Shown: positions 1 through 10,435 of the stretch, one piece after another
How the letters are laid out: each line of letters begins with the position of its first letter
Position numbering within the stretch: position 1 is the first letter of the stretch
Assembly: GCA_032622095.1 (NCBI GenBank)
Contig: CP136063.1
Location: forward strand, 142,447,450 to 142,511,449
DNA: 64,000 nt
Source of the DNA: Siphonodentalium dalli
Taxonomy: Eukaryota; Mollusca; Scaphopoda; Gadilida; Siphonodentaliidae
Reading direction: 5' to 3'
The notes under the pieces: model-generated
What the model was told of the DNA's origin: nothing
Seen by the model: only the letters and a program-made list of their open reading frames with translations
Database searches by the model: none
Position numbers and translations under genes: made by a program

Positions 1-728
1 AGGTGGAAAAAATATTTTTTTGACCTTTTTGGTGTTTTTGACCTGCAAATTTCAGTATAATCAGGAAAACCAATAAAATAAGACAAATGTTGAATAAAAT
101 ATACTTCAAAAAAGTTTTCCAGAAGATTTCCCATAAAACGTTCATTTTTTTGTATAAATCTCTCGTTGGTACATCAAAATTGTCAGCAGTATATACCTGA
201 TTTATCAATATCAATATCACAAGCAATGATATCCAACAAGCCGAGATATTTTCAAAAACTTAACCCACCCCCCTAAAACTGATTTTCTATCTGAAAATAC
301 CTGTCAAGTCAGAATAGCCTGTTTTCATTCCGTTTTGTTAACCAATCCAGAGTCTTATCACATATCATGGAATTAGCATGTATCTGAGGAGGTTTGTGTT
401 ATAGTAGTGACTATTTTGTTAAATATTTGATTTTTTGGGGGTATATTGGCTATAATTTTGCTTATTTTTAAGTGAATTGTTTTTTAAATTCCCATGACTT
501 TGTAAGTTTTATGGATACAGCTGCACAACATGCACCACAATAAGCATAAATTCTTCCCCAATATCAGACATGAAATGATATTATCATGTACTAGACCACA
601 ATTAAACTTAACCCTACCCCAAGATAGTGTTCTCAATGCTTTCAATTTTATGCTGTACTTAACTCGAAAGGTCGTTCATACTAGTTGATAGGATTCATAT
701 CATAAATTGCAATAGTTCTGCCCACGGA
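1..728. other. AT-rich non-coding stretch
   Basis: I see no gene, RNA or recognisable repeat here. The sequence is AT-rich with short homopolymers (for example T runs near 10-20 and 421-435) and no open frame of note on either strand. Confidence 0.5.
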
Positions 729-1153
729 TTATGCAATCTCATCTGTGGTTGAGTGGGCAACGGTTGCAAGTCTCCACTGTTTTGCTATGATGTTGGCTTG
801 TTTTGAGTGTAGAATTACAGATTCCTCAAATGATGGAAGTGCAGAAAGATCAAGTACATTCTGCTGATTCTCGAACTTCTGCTGGAACATTATCCGCCTT
901 GCTTTATTCCATTTTCTCGAATGTTGAACATATAAGGCACATTCTAACTCCGAGTGTAGTAAGCGTGTCACTGTCCAAAACCCAATCCGTTCCTAAAATT
1001 GCCATGATTTCCATATATTTTGACCGTCTTTCCAGCAACTTCCAAACAAGTTTTTTTCCTTTTTGGAAGGTAATCATTACCCGTGAAGGAATGGAACCCA
1101 ATAAGTGCATTCTTCTGTACATTTGACATCTCGATATCACTGACTTGAATCAC
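729..1153 (-). pseudogene. Frameshifted C-terminal fragment of a multi-copy invertebrate family ('FTGxD' proteins)
   Basis: Read on the minus strand, three overlapping frames carry one protein in order. First comes ALIGFHSFTGND (frame ending near 968), then a second frame with FQKGKKLVWKLLERRSKY and GTDWVLD, then a third frame (971 to 729) with LLHSELECALYVQHSR and LSALPSFEESVILHSKQAN ending at a stop. I recall this layout (FTGxD, KGKK, a short LYG-like block, then LPPCxxxLxLHxxRANY) from large families of uncharacterised proteins repeated many times in cnidarian and mollusc genomes. The first shift lies near the A/T homopolymers around 1049-1070 and the second around 955-968, so the copy is dead. 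The N-terminal part is absent. Function is unknown; repetition and decay suggest it travels with a mobile element (inference). The plus-strand frame over the same bases is a shadow. Confidence 0.6.
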
Positions 1154-1253
1154 CTGCCCATTAGCATGAAAATGTATTAACTATTATCAGGGGGGGGGGG
1201 GTCATTTAACGTTTCCTCCATCGTGCATAAACACCATCAAGATGGAGAACTCT

Positions 1254-2240
1254 CTGACATGACATCTCTATCGATTAATATATCGTTGAGTTATTGTCGA
1301 AACCAAGGTACACATGTACAACCAACCCAGTAACATACATTCACTCCATATATACACATAGACACCACACACATGACAAGATAGTCACTCACTCTATACA
1401 AATACACCTGACGCATGACCATATAGTCACTCCCTGTATACCTACCACCACTTTCATGATCATAAGTCAATCCTTGTATGCCTATTCATCTCACCATGGG
1501 CCATACGGCCAATCCCCCACACATACCCATACAGCCATGTACACATGCAGGCACACTATGTATACTCATACACCTGACCCATGACCATATAGTCACCCAT
1601 GTGTACATATTCAACACATTCATGATCATACAGTCAGTACCTATTCAATACATTCATGATCATAGTCAATCATTGTATACCTATTCATCTCACCATTGGT
1701 CACAGGTCACTCGCTGTATACATGTTCACCAAACCCATGGCAAAATAGCCACACAAGTTATACATATACTCACAACCATGACCATAGAATCACTCCAGGT
1801 AAACATATGCACCTCACTAATGGCGATATCGCCACTCATTTTATACACATACCTCTCCATAACCATATAGCCACACTTGTGTATACCCCCGTACACCCTA
1901 CACATGACCATACAGCCATGCAGGTATACTCCTACACCTGACCCATGACCATATACATATAGTCACTCCCTGTATACCTATTCACCACATTCATGATCAT
2001 ACAGTCACTCCGTGTATACCTGTTCACCTCACCATTGGCCATACGTTACTCCCTGAAAACATAATCACCTCACTATTGGCCATAGAGTCACTCACTGTAT
2101 ACATATTTGCCACGTCAATAGTCATATAGCCACTCGATATATACTGTACATATACATCCACACATGACCATCCACACGCTTGTCAATGACCATTCAGCAT
2201 ACATCAGTTACACGTATACACATTATGACTACTGCCATTC
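1254..2240 (+). repeat. 45-bp minisatellite, solitary array
   Basis: A degenerate tandem array with a period of about 45 bp (42-47). The recurring core reads roughly CATGACCATATAGTCACTC followed by CTGTATACCTATTCACCTCA. About 20 units are recognisable. The left edge (1254-1330) has a unique lead-in, GACATGAC.TCTCTAT.GATTAA and TTGAGTTATTGT, which is the same sequence that forms the centre of the foldback element at 24930-24975. The array is therefore one half-core of that element type without its arms. Open frames of 60-130 codons across it only reflect the repeat and are not genes. Confidence 0.85.
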
Positions 2241-3290
2241 CATGTACACCAGCTGGGGTCAATACTATGAAACTTTTTCTTTGTAAGAATCTACAATTGT
2301 TTGTAAGAAATAACAATTTATCATTCCGCCAATACTATGAACCTACGATTACAAACATAAATCACAAATAGTACGTGTTCTTTGTATTTACAAATATCTC
2401 CAATCACAAAGAATGTTCGAGTACTATGAAACATAATTTTTCAGTTTTCGCACCCTTAACCCGGATAATATATCTATCTATGATACGCAGGAACGTGGGG
2501 ACAAGGGGTCGATTCACCCCCTCGTGAAAATATTTTGTCAGCTGGAAATCTCAAGTACAACCCACAGGGACGTCCCGACAAGTAGGTTGGGTTATGTTTC
2601 TCGCCCCAAACATTTTATCAACACGTTCAACAGCTGGAAATTTTATACCTGGAACGGGCGAATGAGCCGAAACGTCTAGCATTCCCTGGAACAACATGAA
2701 TTGGAAATTTTACAACAACAATAGGTTGAACTTGTTCTGTTATTCCGTTTTTCCAACAATTTATTAGGGGGTATGTGTTTGTTTTAGACCAACATTTGCA
2801 TATTTACCACCTTTGGTCAAAAGTTGGGATTGAAATGGCCTATATTTAGAAATTGTCAAACCTTTGGGGGTGTCAGCTTGGACGTGAGGTAGAAGTATGT
2901 GTTCCTTGTAACTACTGAAATTACCCAATTTATTGAAAGATACAACGCTAAAGAACTTATCTAGAATGTCTATGTGGGGTGTCAAACATAAATTGTCGCT
3001 TTTCACATCCTTAAACCGGAGCATATAACCATCTGATTCGTAGGGATGTAGCGCCCCCTTATGAAAATGTGTTATCAATGGAAATATCATAAACAGGGAC
3101 ATGCCGATAGTGGTCTTGGGAACACGATGACTGGTGAGTAGTCTGGTGAGTAGTCGCCAAATCGGATGAGTCACAACGTCTCTGACAAAATTTAGTGATT
3201 GATACAAATAGTGAGTGATACTTGCAGTGACGTGGCAAGATGCTCTCTTCGGTGCGTCAACGTCGATATCCAACTGTACCCCACCCCTCA
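2241..3290. repeat. Diverged repeat pieces, no gene
   Basis: Two diverged direct copies can be aligned by eye, about 2445-2600 and 2985-3110 (shared pieces include CTTAACCCGGA/CTTAAACCGGA, GTGGGGAC/GTAGGGATG and CCCCCTCGTGAAAAT/CCCCCTTATGAAAAT). The stretch 2690-2830 (caataggttgaacttgttct; gaccaacatttg; ggtcaaaagttgg) recurs in opposite orientation near 56900-57060. The 175-codon minus-strand frame across 2764-3291 shows no recognisable domain and overlaps repeat sequence, so I do not call it a gene. Confidence 0.45.
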
Positions 3291-3384
3291 ATTAGAAACT
3301 TCTATTTCTGTGAAATGTAATTGTTTACCCCGGTTGGCTTCTGATTTTCAAGCTGTAACAGTAAGTTGTCCACCCCCCCCCTGG

Positions 3385-3720
3385 GTTGGACATAATGACT
3401 AAATATGACTAACTCAGTGTTAGTCACAAACATTTTGAGTAACTTTGGTCAAGTATTGGAATTATTTGCACATAATTCAGCAACTTTAATTTTCGCCTTC
3501 CAATTGACTAAGAAAAGTTATGACTAAATCCTGGCAATTTTGACTAATTAGTCGTCTTGAATCCCCATTTCTTAGTCGTTATGACTAACACCACCCTAGT
3601 AATTTTGATTAATGTTATGCCTCAGTCATGTTGGCTGAACTAAGTCAGTCATCCTGAGGAAAAACGTTTGACTAACATATGTTAATCATATTGACTAACT
3701 TCTGTTATCAGCGTAGAAAA
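3385..3720. repeat. TGACTAA-rich segment
   Basis: About 330 bp in which TGACTAA, or its complement TTAGTCA, recurs at irregular spacing (for example ATGACTAAATATGACTAACT near 3395-3415, TTAGTCAC near 3420, and TTATGACTAA near 3520 and 3578). It is not a strict tandem array. No gene is visible. Confidence 0.5.
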
Positions 3721-3907
3721 ATTTAAATACTTTCCTCTTGATATACGATTCCATCGCTATATATATGTGGAATGTATAGGCATTTTTGTTATTCAAAGGG
3801 TGCATATGGAAATTATAGGATGGACACCCCATCGCCAAACTGAGCCCATATAGCCACGTCCCTAGATATATTATAAGATATCTGAGCAGTTTGAAATTAT
3901 AAAATGA

Positions 3908-3920
3908 CCACCACTCCTAT
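3908..3920. repeat. SINE target-site duplication, left copy
   Basis: CCACCACTCCTAT, identical to 4205-4217 on the other side of the SINE. Confidence 0.85.
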
Positions 3921-4204
3921 TGGTTTGGTTTGGTTTATCAGGGTTTATCGTCGTTCTAGCCGCTAGGCGTTGTCGTTGTCAAATTTACGGGTGGAGGAAA
4001 GACCACACAGAGGCTTGATTTCACCGAGAAATCGTCGCACTGCGTGTAGAAACCACCGACCCCGGAAATCAACTGACAAACTTGCCCAGATACACGATTC
4101 CGGTCACCCTCCCTATGACGGGTTCGAACCAGCTTCGTCAGCGCTGGACGGCATGTGACGGTGTAATACACCTAACACTCTACCGACTGGACCACCGGGG
4201 GTCC
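3921..4204 (-). mobile_element. tRNA-derived SINE, complete, minus strand
   Basis: On the minus strand the 5' end (4204 side) carries a pol III A box, TGGTCCAGTCGG (4183-4194), and a B box, GGTTCGAACCC (4120-4130). The spacing suits a tRNA-like head. A non-tRNA body of about 200 bp follows, with a GGTCTTTCCTCCACCC segment, and the 3' end has an AAACCAAACCAAACC tail (3921-3936). The element is bracketed by a perfect 13-bp direct repeat, CCACCACTCCTAT, at 3908-3920 and 4205-4217, which is what LINE-driven target-primed insertion leaves. Open frames in both directions here are shadows. A truncated tail of a related element is at 38638-38690. Confidence 0.88.
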
Positions 4205-4217
4205 CCACCACTCCTAT
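4205..4217. repeat. SINE target-site duplication, right copy
   Basis: CCACCACTCCTAT, identical to 3908-3920. Confidence 0.85.
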
Positions 4218-4727
4218 AACCGAGACCATTAGCCCGTCCCTGCTTCGATACACCCCCGATAAAATGGATCCACGTTACTGCCTCGATGTGTTATGATAAG
4301 AGTAGCGGATCAGTTTGAAATCATAGTATGGTCACAATATATATAATGCTATTCCATCAAAATAATATTTTATTTTCACAAACTGAATGGTTGTAAATTT
4401 GTAAAAACAATGATACCAAATTGGTTGTAGTACTCGTTATTACACTGACTTGTACTTACACACACACACTGCAAACGAACAGTTTATTTGTTAATTTTGC
4501 GCAGACAAGTGGTCATCAACTTAGCAATCCGTGAACGATCCATTAAGCCCAAGTCGACGGTTTGTTCACAACAGATGGAGTCATGATACATTATGAAGAA
4601 TGATGGAAGGGTCCCCTCAACTATGTTCTTCGACACAGTATTGTCCCCGCACTGTGCCATAAGACCAAGCACATAATGCACATATATCTTCTTATAAATA
4701 AATGATCTCTTAGAACGTGTCCAGAGA
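4218..4727. other. Non-coding stretch
   Basis: No gene or repeat recognised apart from a short CA run near 4459-4470. The 65-codon minus-strand frame at 4484-4681 shows no known domain. Confidence 0.4.
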
Positions 4728-5092
4728 TGTCTTGCCTATTTATACTGACAATTTATTTTTATTCTTGTGGCAAAGGATTTGAGGGAGTGATTTGTTATGT
4801 TGACTAAGATGTTAATTTAGTATGTGAAACATGTACATGTATACGGGGGATGTATTGAGTGGGCGGAGAAAGTGTTCTCTTTATCATCAGATGAACATAA
4901 TTTAAACTCCCAATTTAAACCCGACCAAGAATTATAGAACAACCATCTATATATGCCCAGCAATATTTAGACAATACCACCCTATCCACATGTATGGCTA
5001 AACATATCATTGGCATAGATGAGTTGTAGTTGTTACATTGATGCTGGTCGGGTTTCTCCAAATTTAATACTAAAACAGAATGATCCATAAGC

Positions 5093-6280
5093 TACGGTGG
5101 CTGGTTTAGGACATGGGAATGTTTTTTTTATTTCGTGTCCACGAAATACTAAATACTAATTCGTGGGCCAAGAAATAACTGGTTTGGCCTTTGCATATAT
5201 CCAGATACCTTTACGGCGACTGGTTACACTGGATGACGTTTTAGAAACAATGCGTACGATCGCAGAGAAGCTGCTATAAACCCCTTATGGCGTGGGACCC
5301 GGGCTCCATGGTGATATGAACGTCCGATATAATACTATAGCCCAGAGAGAACGGGGAAACACGGGTCAGGTGGCTCCAAGACAAACTGAATATTCATTAG
5401 TTTTTACCACAAGGGATCGAATGGGAATGACAGTTCTCTCGGCATAATGGCCGATTTAAGTCAAATAAGGTGTTTTGTAGGGTGGGCCCAACACAAACTT
5501 ATAAATATTCACCCCTTTCAACCATACTCGTTCCATAATGTCGCCGTTCAGAAGGGGTCAAATAGGGTACACATTATTTCTCGGCCACTTGACCAATATA
5601 GATCAAATAAAGGGTGTTGTACGGTGGCTCGCAAAGCAAGCTAATTTCACACATTCAGCCCACTCGAGCGAAAATGATAACTGATCAGAGGGATCCGTAT
5701 ATGGTACCAAGCAATCCCCCCCCCATTTTTAGGTCGAATACAGTGTTTTGTAGGGTGACACCTGAGACAAACTAAATATTCACCCGCTATCACCATTCCC
5801 GATCCAAAATGGCCACCCAGATGGGTTCAAATATGGCACCTATACAATTTTCGGCCCCTTAACCGTTTGATGTGGTATAATTGGTGTTGTAGGGTGGCCC
5901 CAAGATATACTGAATGTCGTGGTGCCCTATGTGACCCACCCCCAGGGCGGCGTCAACTTTGGATCGAGTTGGTGAAAGGGGTGATTACTTAATTTGTTTT
6001 ACGGATCACCCTACAACACCCTTTATCTCAAATCGCCGTGGATCACGCCTAGATGGTGGACAACTACAACCAGATCATCTCTATCCGCTTCCATTACAAC
6101 AATGGGACTGACGATCGTATATCACAATTAGTTATTTCGTGGCCACGAATTAGTTATTTCGTGGCCACGAATTAGTTATTTCGTGGCCACGAATTATATA
6201 GTTATTTCGTGGCTACGAATTAGTATTTCGTGGCGACGAAATAAAAAAAAATATTCCCATGTCCTAAACCAGCCACCGTA
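5093..6280. mobile_element. TIR element with TACGGTGG ends, 1.19 kb
   Basis: The left end, TACGGTGGCTGGTTTAGG then ACATGGGAAT and a T run, is mirrored at the right end (ATTCCCATGT, CCTAAACCAGCCACCGTA). The flanks carry a direct repeat, ATAAGC, at 5087-5092 and 6281-6286, a likely target-site duplication. Subterminal TTCGTGGCCACGAA palindromes lie inside both ends. There is no transposase frame, so the element is non-autonomous. A degraded copy sits in the opposite arm (about 29430-30990), where the 30990 end is intact but the 29430 end has lost the outer TIR. Confidence 0.75.
6118..6240. repeat. Tandem TTCGTGGCCACGAA palindromes
   Basis: Five units of about 22 bp with the core ATTTCGTGGCCACGAATTAG. 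Each unit contains the perfect 14-bp palindrome TTCGTGGCCACGAA, with variants (GGCTAC, GGCGAC) in the last two. A smaller cluster is at the other end of the same element (5137-5175). Confidence 0.9.
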
Positions 6281-7778
6281 ATAAGCACCATAGCTTGGCA
6301 TGAAAATATAAAAAATTACACATGACCCAGCATGACCGAACAATTTTAACAAGCAGTGACTGAAACTTACATAAATATGACTCGCATAATTGTTAGCACA
6401 CAACTCCGTATTATGGGGTACTTCGTCTTGGCAATAAACATTAATTTTGTCAATTGATAAAAAACACAATCAATCAATTTTACAACGACATCCTGAAACT
6501 TTAGTCTTGATAAACATTACATTTGTAGAATAGTGGACATTATCACTGAAACACGTGATTGTGATGTATATGATTGATGTGAACCACACTTTTATCAACT
6601 ACTGTATCTGGTGGCCTGACTATATTGCAAGTTAATTTTGTAAAATCACATGTAGTTACCATAGGTTACATGTAAGAGCCATGCATATATGCACCACTGT
6701 GAACATTTGAGTAAATTGTCAAACTCAACGTTCGTTTTGTTCGCAACTGTAGTACTGTACCTGCGGAGACTTATCTGACGACATCATTCTCAAAAATACA
6801 TTTCTAGTCATACTTGACATATGTGCATAATTTCAACTCGTACAATTCATTTAAAAGGCTAATCGTGTTAGTTAATATCTGTATAATCAGGAAACGCTCT
6901 TTATATTTTTTTAACCGTCCACACAATTTGTTTCCACTAACATGTCAGACTGGAAACAAGTAGACTCTGAAAGAAGTAGACCACCATATTTGATACTTTG
7001 TTAATTTCAACTTGCACAGTCGCCCGAAGGTTAGTTATGAGGATTAATATTTTGCATAATAAGCAAACGCTCTTTACATTCTTAAAACAGTCTGCGATAT
7101 CTTTACGAAAATTCGAAGTATCGAAGTTTTGTTTGTGGCTTATGATCAAGATATCCTTGTAGATTGTTCATGTTCGTCCATATGTGATGTAGCTGATTTT
7201 AAGAATATACAATACCTTAATATTTGGGAAAGAAAATTGAAAATGCAGTCATAAATACAATTCATCTGATGATTTTATGATACAATTCCACATTAAGATA
7301 TGTAATTAAGTAATTTGTGGCAAGATCTCTCCATGTTTTTCGATTTCCAAGAAGAAAGAAAGCCACTTACCGAACTTGCTATGTGTAATAGCTTGTTTTT
7401 ATTACCAGGTGGATGGGGGGGGGGGAATAGAGGGGTACACAAACAAAAGCCTCACACAAACCTGTTTCCACTAAAATATCAAGCTGGAAACAGGTAGATT
7501 CTGAAAATAGACACATTGGTGGTATAGAAACTGTTCTCATATCGATTTTAACATTCCGAAAACGCGCGACCATTGTTTTCGACATAAGGATATTACTGAA
7601 GTCGAGGAAAATTACATCTGTTTGCAGTCCATTGTTTATATATTGTTTGTAATATCTGCAGTGAATTCAATTCATCTATACACCAGTACACGAGCGCTGC
7701 CCATCCAAGGTTGGTATAAGGAAAGACAATTACAGAAACAGTATGGGTAAATGATCTCTGGAAGCCATGGTCTTGTTT

Positions 7779-7843
7779 TATACATATGTTTTGTTGTGAA
7801 TGGTCCATGTGCCATGTACCATTCACAACAAAACATATGTATA
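7779..7843. repeat. Perfect 26-bp hairpin
   Basis: Arms 7779-7804 and 7818-7843 are perfect reverse complements (TATACATATGTTTTGTTG... against ...CAACAAAACATATGTATA) separated by a 13-nt loop. Flanking bases extend the symmetry imperfectly (tcttgtt / aacaaga). The size and pairing resemble either a tiny MITE remnant or a pre-miRNA-like foldback. Transcription cannot be judged from sequence. Confidence 0.85.
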
Positions 7844-7924
7844 CACCAATGATATAACAAGAAAACTAAGATGCATGCATCAGGTCGGCCGTGAACTATC
7901 TACCATAGAATTGTTGTAGCTATC

Positions 7925-8584
7925 GATTATACATTTTGGAACACCTGTCTGTATGTATGTGTGTATGCATGAATGCATGTGTGTATGTGTTATAGACTCT
8001 AACACTGCTCGACTGATCCGACTCGGATTTGGTATTTAACGTGTCAACTTGACCTCGCTCATAGGCATGTTTCTGGACCTTGACCGATCCGACTAAAAAT
8101 TTGTGTGTAGGACTACTTCGATCCCGGGAGCAATATTGACGGGTCCGATTTCACGTGGGACCATGTTCTCGAACGTGCTGATGTAGGTATGTTTCTGGAC
8201 TATTTGGACGGGTCAAATCTTGATCCCGACCTGACTTTGACATTCAAAAAGATCAATTCAAGGTCAAATCTGGTAAAACGAAGTATTTCAACGAAATATA
8301 ATACCTACTGTTACTTTTGTCCCAGGAGTGTTTCGGGTGGGTCAAATTATGACCCTGACCTGATCTTGACATTCAAAATTGTCAATTCAAGGTCAAATCG
8401 GGTAAAGCCGGGCGGATTTCGACGGGTACTTTTGTCGTGACTTTTGTCCGGGGAGTGTTTTGGGCGGGTCAAATCGTGACCCGACATGACGTTCACCTTT
8501 AAAATGGTCAATTCAAGGTTAAATCGCGCAATTCTTCGAAAATCAGAGGGGAACATCCCGGACGAAGTAGGGTCCACCAGCTAC
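7925..8584 (+). mobile_element. Helitron-like non-autonomous element, copy 1
   Basis: The 5' part has CTGTCTGTATGTATGTGTG, then a 'tagactc...CTCGACTGATCCGACTCGGA' block. The 3' part has the short hairpin CCCGGACGAAGTAGGG followed by CCAGCTAC and T. Copies 2 and 3 (16875-17280 and 27732-27990) end CAGCTAG then T. A GC hairpin about ten bases before a CTAG end with T following is the Helitron signature as known for that superfamily; here CTAG has decayed to CTAC. Internally there are three tandem units of about 130 bp, each with GGGTCAAAT and TCAAGGTCA (units begin near 8207, 8337 and 8467). No Rep/helicase frame is present. Confidence 0.6.
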
Positions 8585-8764
8585 TATTGTATATTTCTAG
8601 ATTTAGTTACAAACTAAATACCTGTATATTGTACAAAGAAATGTTTGACAAATATATCTGTATCAATATTACCATACGGGTCATTAAAATAGATACGACG
8701 AAACAAATTTTGAAGGGTGCATGGTATCAGGTAAATTTTTATATTTCAAATGATGACAGGAATG

Positions 8765-10140
8765 CGGAAAGTTGAAGTACCTACGTAATACTGGCTATCC
8801 GAATGAAGAGATATACATGTATATAAAAACCAAAATAGAAGATGACTACTGGCGACAATGTTTTCCAAACAAATTCAAAGCATTCGATAGCTCCCATCTA
8901 GTTGTCAGCCCGAAGCTCAATATAAAGTGTGGTGACTATCAGATGAGGGATATGACTGTACAGTTGCTAAACAATTCAGTCACGCAAAAGAGGATCAAAC
9001 AGTAAGATACCAAATTGCTGCCTGTGGTAATGTTTTTTAACGAAATTCGGGAAAATTAGATTACTCTCCCCCTGGTTATCCAGAAGATCATTGTGGAATC
9101 TGGTGACGATCGACAAGGGGTGTCGTCTGTAGGATTAACCAAATTATTTAGCCATAAAAATAGTAAAATTCAAGATCACCGCTGGCAGTGATGTCTTCAC
9201 AAGGACAGCTTGAGAACAAAACATGGCTCACATCTAGCGGTGACCCAAACTATCCACATGAGAAAAAGTTCTCCAATAAAAGCTGGCTGCAGGGTGCGCC
9301 AATTGATTCAAATTCGAAATTTAACAGGGTGTACTGCTTGTGGCCATGTTTTCCCCGCAAATTTGATAGACTGATGGACAAAACCACTGAATCCGTTGAA
9401 TCAATATACATGTATACATGGATTAATCTATATGCATTGTTATACACAGTACTGGTATATAAAGGTACTGAAAATAACAATATTACTTGTATACACAAAA
9501 TAAACCATATATCATGGCTATGGGTTCTAATATCCGAATATGACAGCTGATAACTTGGTGTGAATTGAAGAGTGGTGGTGTCTCACGCATATCTAACCCT
9601 CCATGTTAGAAACATGCCATTAAATGTCATAAGTATAATCTAGCTTGAGGACAGAAGTTATCCATAAAAACCCCCCTTAATTCAACCAGGTCCTCGCGCG
9701 ATGTATGGTCGATCACATGATGATCTAGGGGGGATTAGAATTGTTGTATAAAAACAGCACTGCATGTAAATATAAAATAAAATAGTGCTACATCTTATTA
9801 CAGATTATTGCCATATATAATCAGTGACTATACAGACAGTCTGACAAAATAAAGTTTCAGTGACACTCTATCCGAAGAGGGGAATAATTCCATCTGTTAC
9901 AGTCAATGGAGCAATTATGAATCTGGAAAGGTGAAATTTCTAAGTAATACTAGATATCGACATGACGCGATAACATATAACGTAAATGCAATATGGCCGC
10001 TGGCGACCATTTTTTCCTATAAAATTAAAAAAATATTTGATAGCTCTCATCTGATAGATCAATATCAAGATAAATATGAAGTTTAGTGATGATCGGATGA
10101 GTGAAGTGGACTGTGCTAAACGGTTTAGTAATGCTTAAAA
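8765..10140 (+). repeat. Diverged tandem repeat units
   Basis: Related segments recur in direct orientation near 8772-9005, 9005-9390 and 9930-10140. Shared words include GAAGTACCTACGTAATACTG / GAAATTTCTAAGTAATACTA, CTGGCGACAATGTTTTCC / CTGGCGACCATTTTTTCC, and GATAGCTCCCATCT / GATAGCTCTCATCT. The open frames of 77 and 120 codons here follow the repeat and contain no recognised domain. Confidence 0.55.
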
Positions 10141-10435
10141 AGATGTTTACCTTAATATTTTTATGTTCACTTTATAAACTTCACTGAGTCATCTTTGTCA
10201 TGTATTGAGTTTGATATCTGTTGTTAACAGTTTATAAATCATGTATGTCTCATGTTTGTTATTTTAATTTATGTGTTTATTATCATTAAATCAAGTTGAA
10301 TTCCTTAAAAAGATTCTTACCTCAATGTTTTTATGTTCACTTTATAAACTCCACTGAGTCATCTTTGTCATGTATTGAATTTGATATATTTTGTTAACAG
10401 TTCATAAATTATGTATGTCTCGTGTTCGTTATTAT
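10134..10435 (+). repeat. Two-copy tandem duplication, about 170-bp period
   Basis: The block CTTAAAAAGATGTTTACC through TGTATGTCTC (from 10134) repeats from about 10304 with few changes. Long shared runs include TTTTTATGTTCACTTTATAA and GAGTCATCTTTGTCATGT. Confidence 0.85.

Larger units (their letters stand above)
4728..7592 (+). repeat. Left arm of giant inverted repeat A
   Basis: This 2.87-kb block is present in reverse complement at 27995-32279. Matching landmarks include CAAGAATAA with AAATTGTCAG near 4745/32255, the segment around ATTGATGCTGGTCGG (5037) against CCGACCAGCATCAAT (31032), the TIR element at 5093-6280, the block around CTCCGTATTATG (6405) against CATAATACGGAGTTG (29372), and AAACGCGCGACCATT (7559) against the complement near 28010. 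The arms align almost throughout with scattered substitutions and a few insertions. Either the block was duplicated in inverted orientation or two copies of one long element sit head to head. No protein is recognisable in it. Confidence 0.85.

Noticed and set aside
803-1126. 107-codon plus-strand frame
   Set aside because: Shadow of the minus-strand family fragment at 729-1153, whose motifs are recognisable.
2764-3291. 175-codon minus-strand frame as a gene
   Set aside because: No recognisable domain. It overlaps diverged repeat pieces shared with other parts of the window.
4120-4204. A functional tRNA gene on the minus strand
   Set aside because: It has A and B boxes but continues into a SINE body with an AACC-type tail and target duplications, and the acceptor stem does not close.
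9188-9550. 120-codon frame as a coding gene
   Set aside because: It lies across diverged tandem repeat units and no domain is recognisable.
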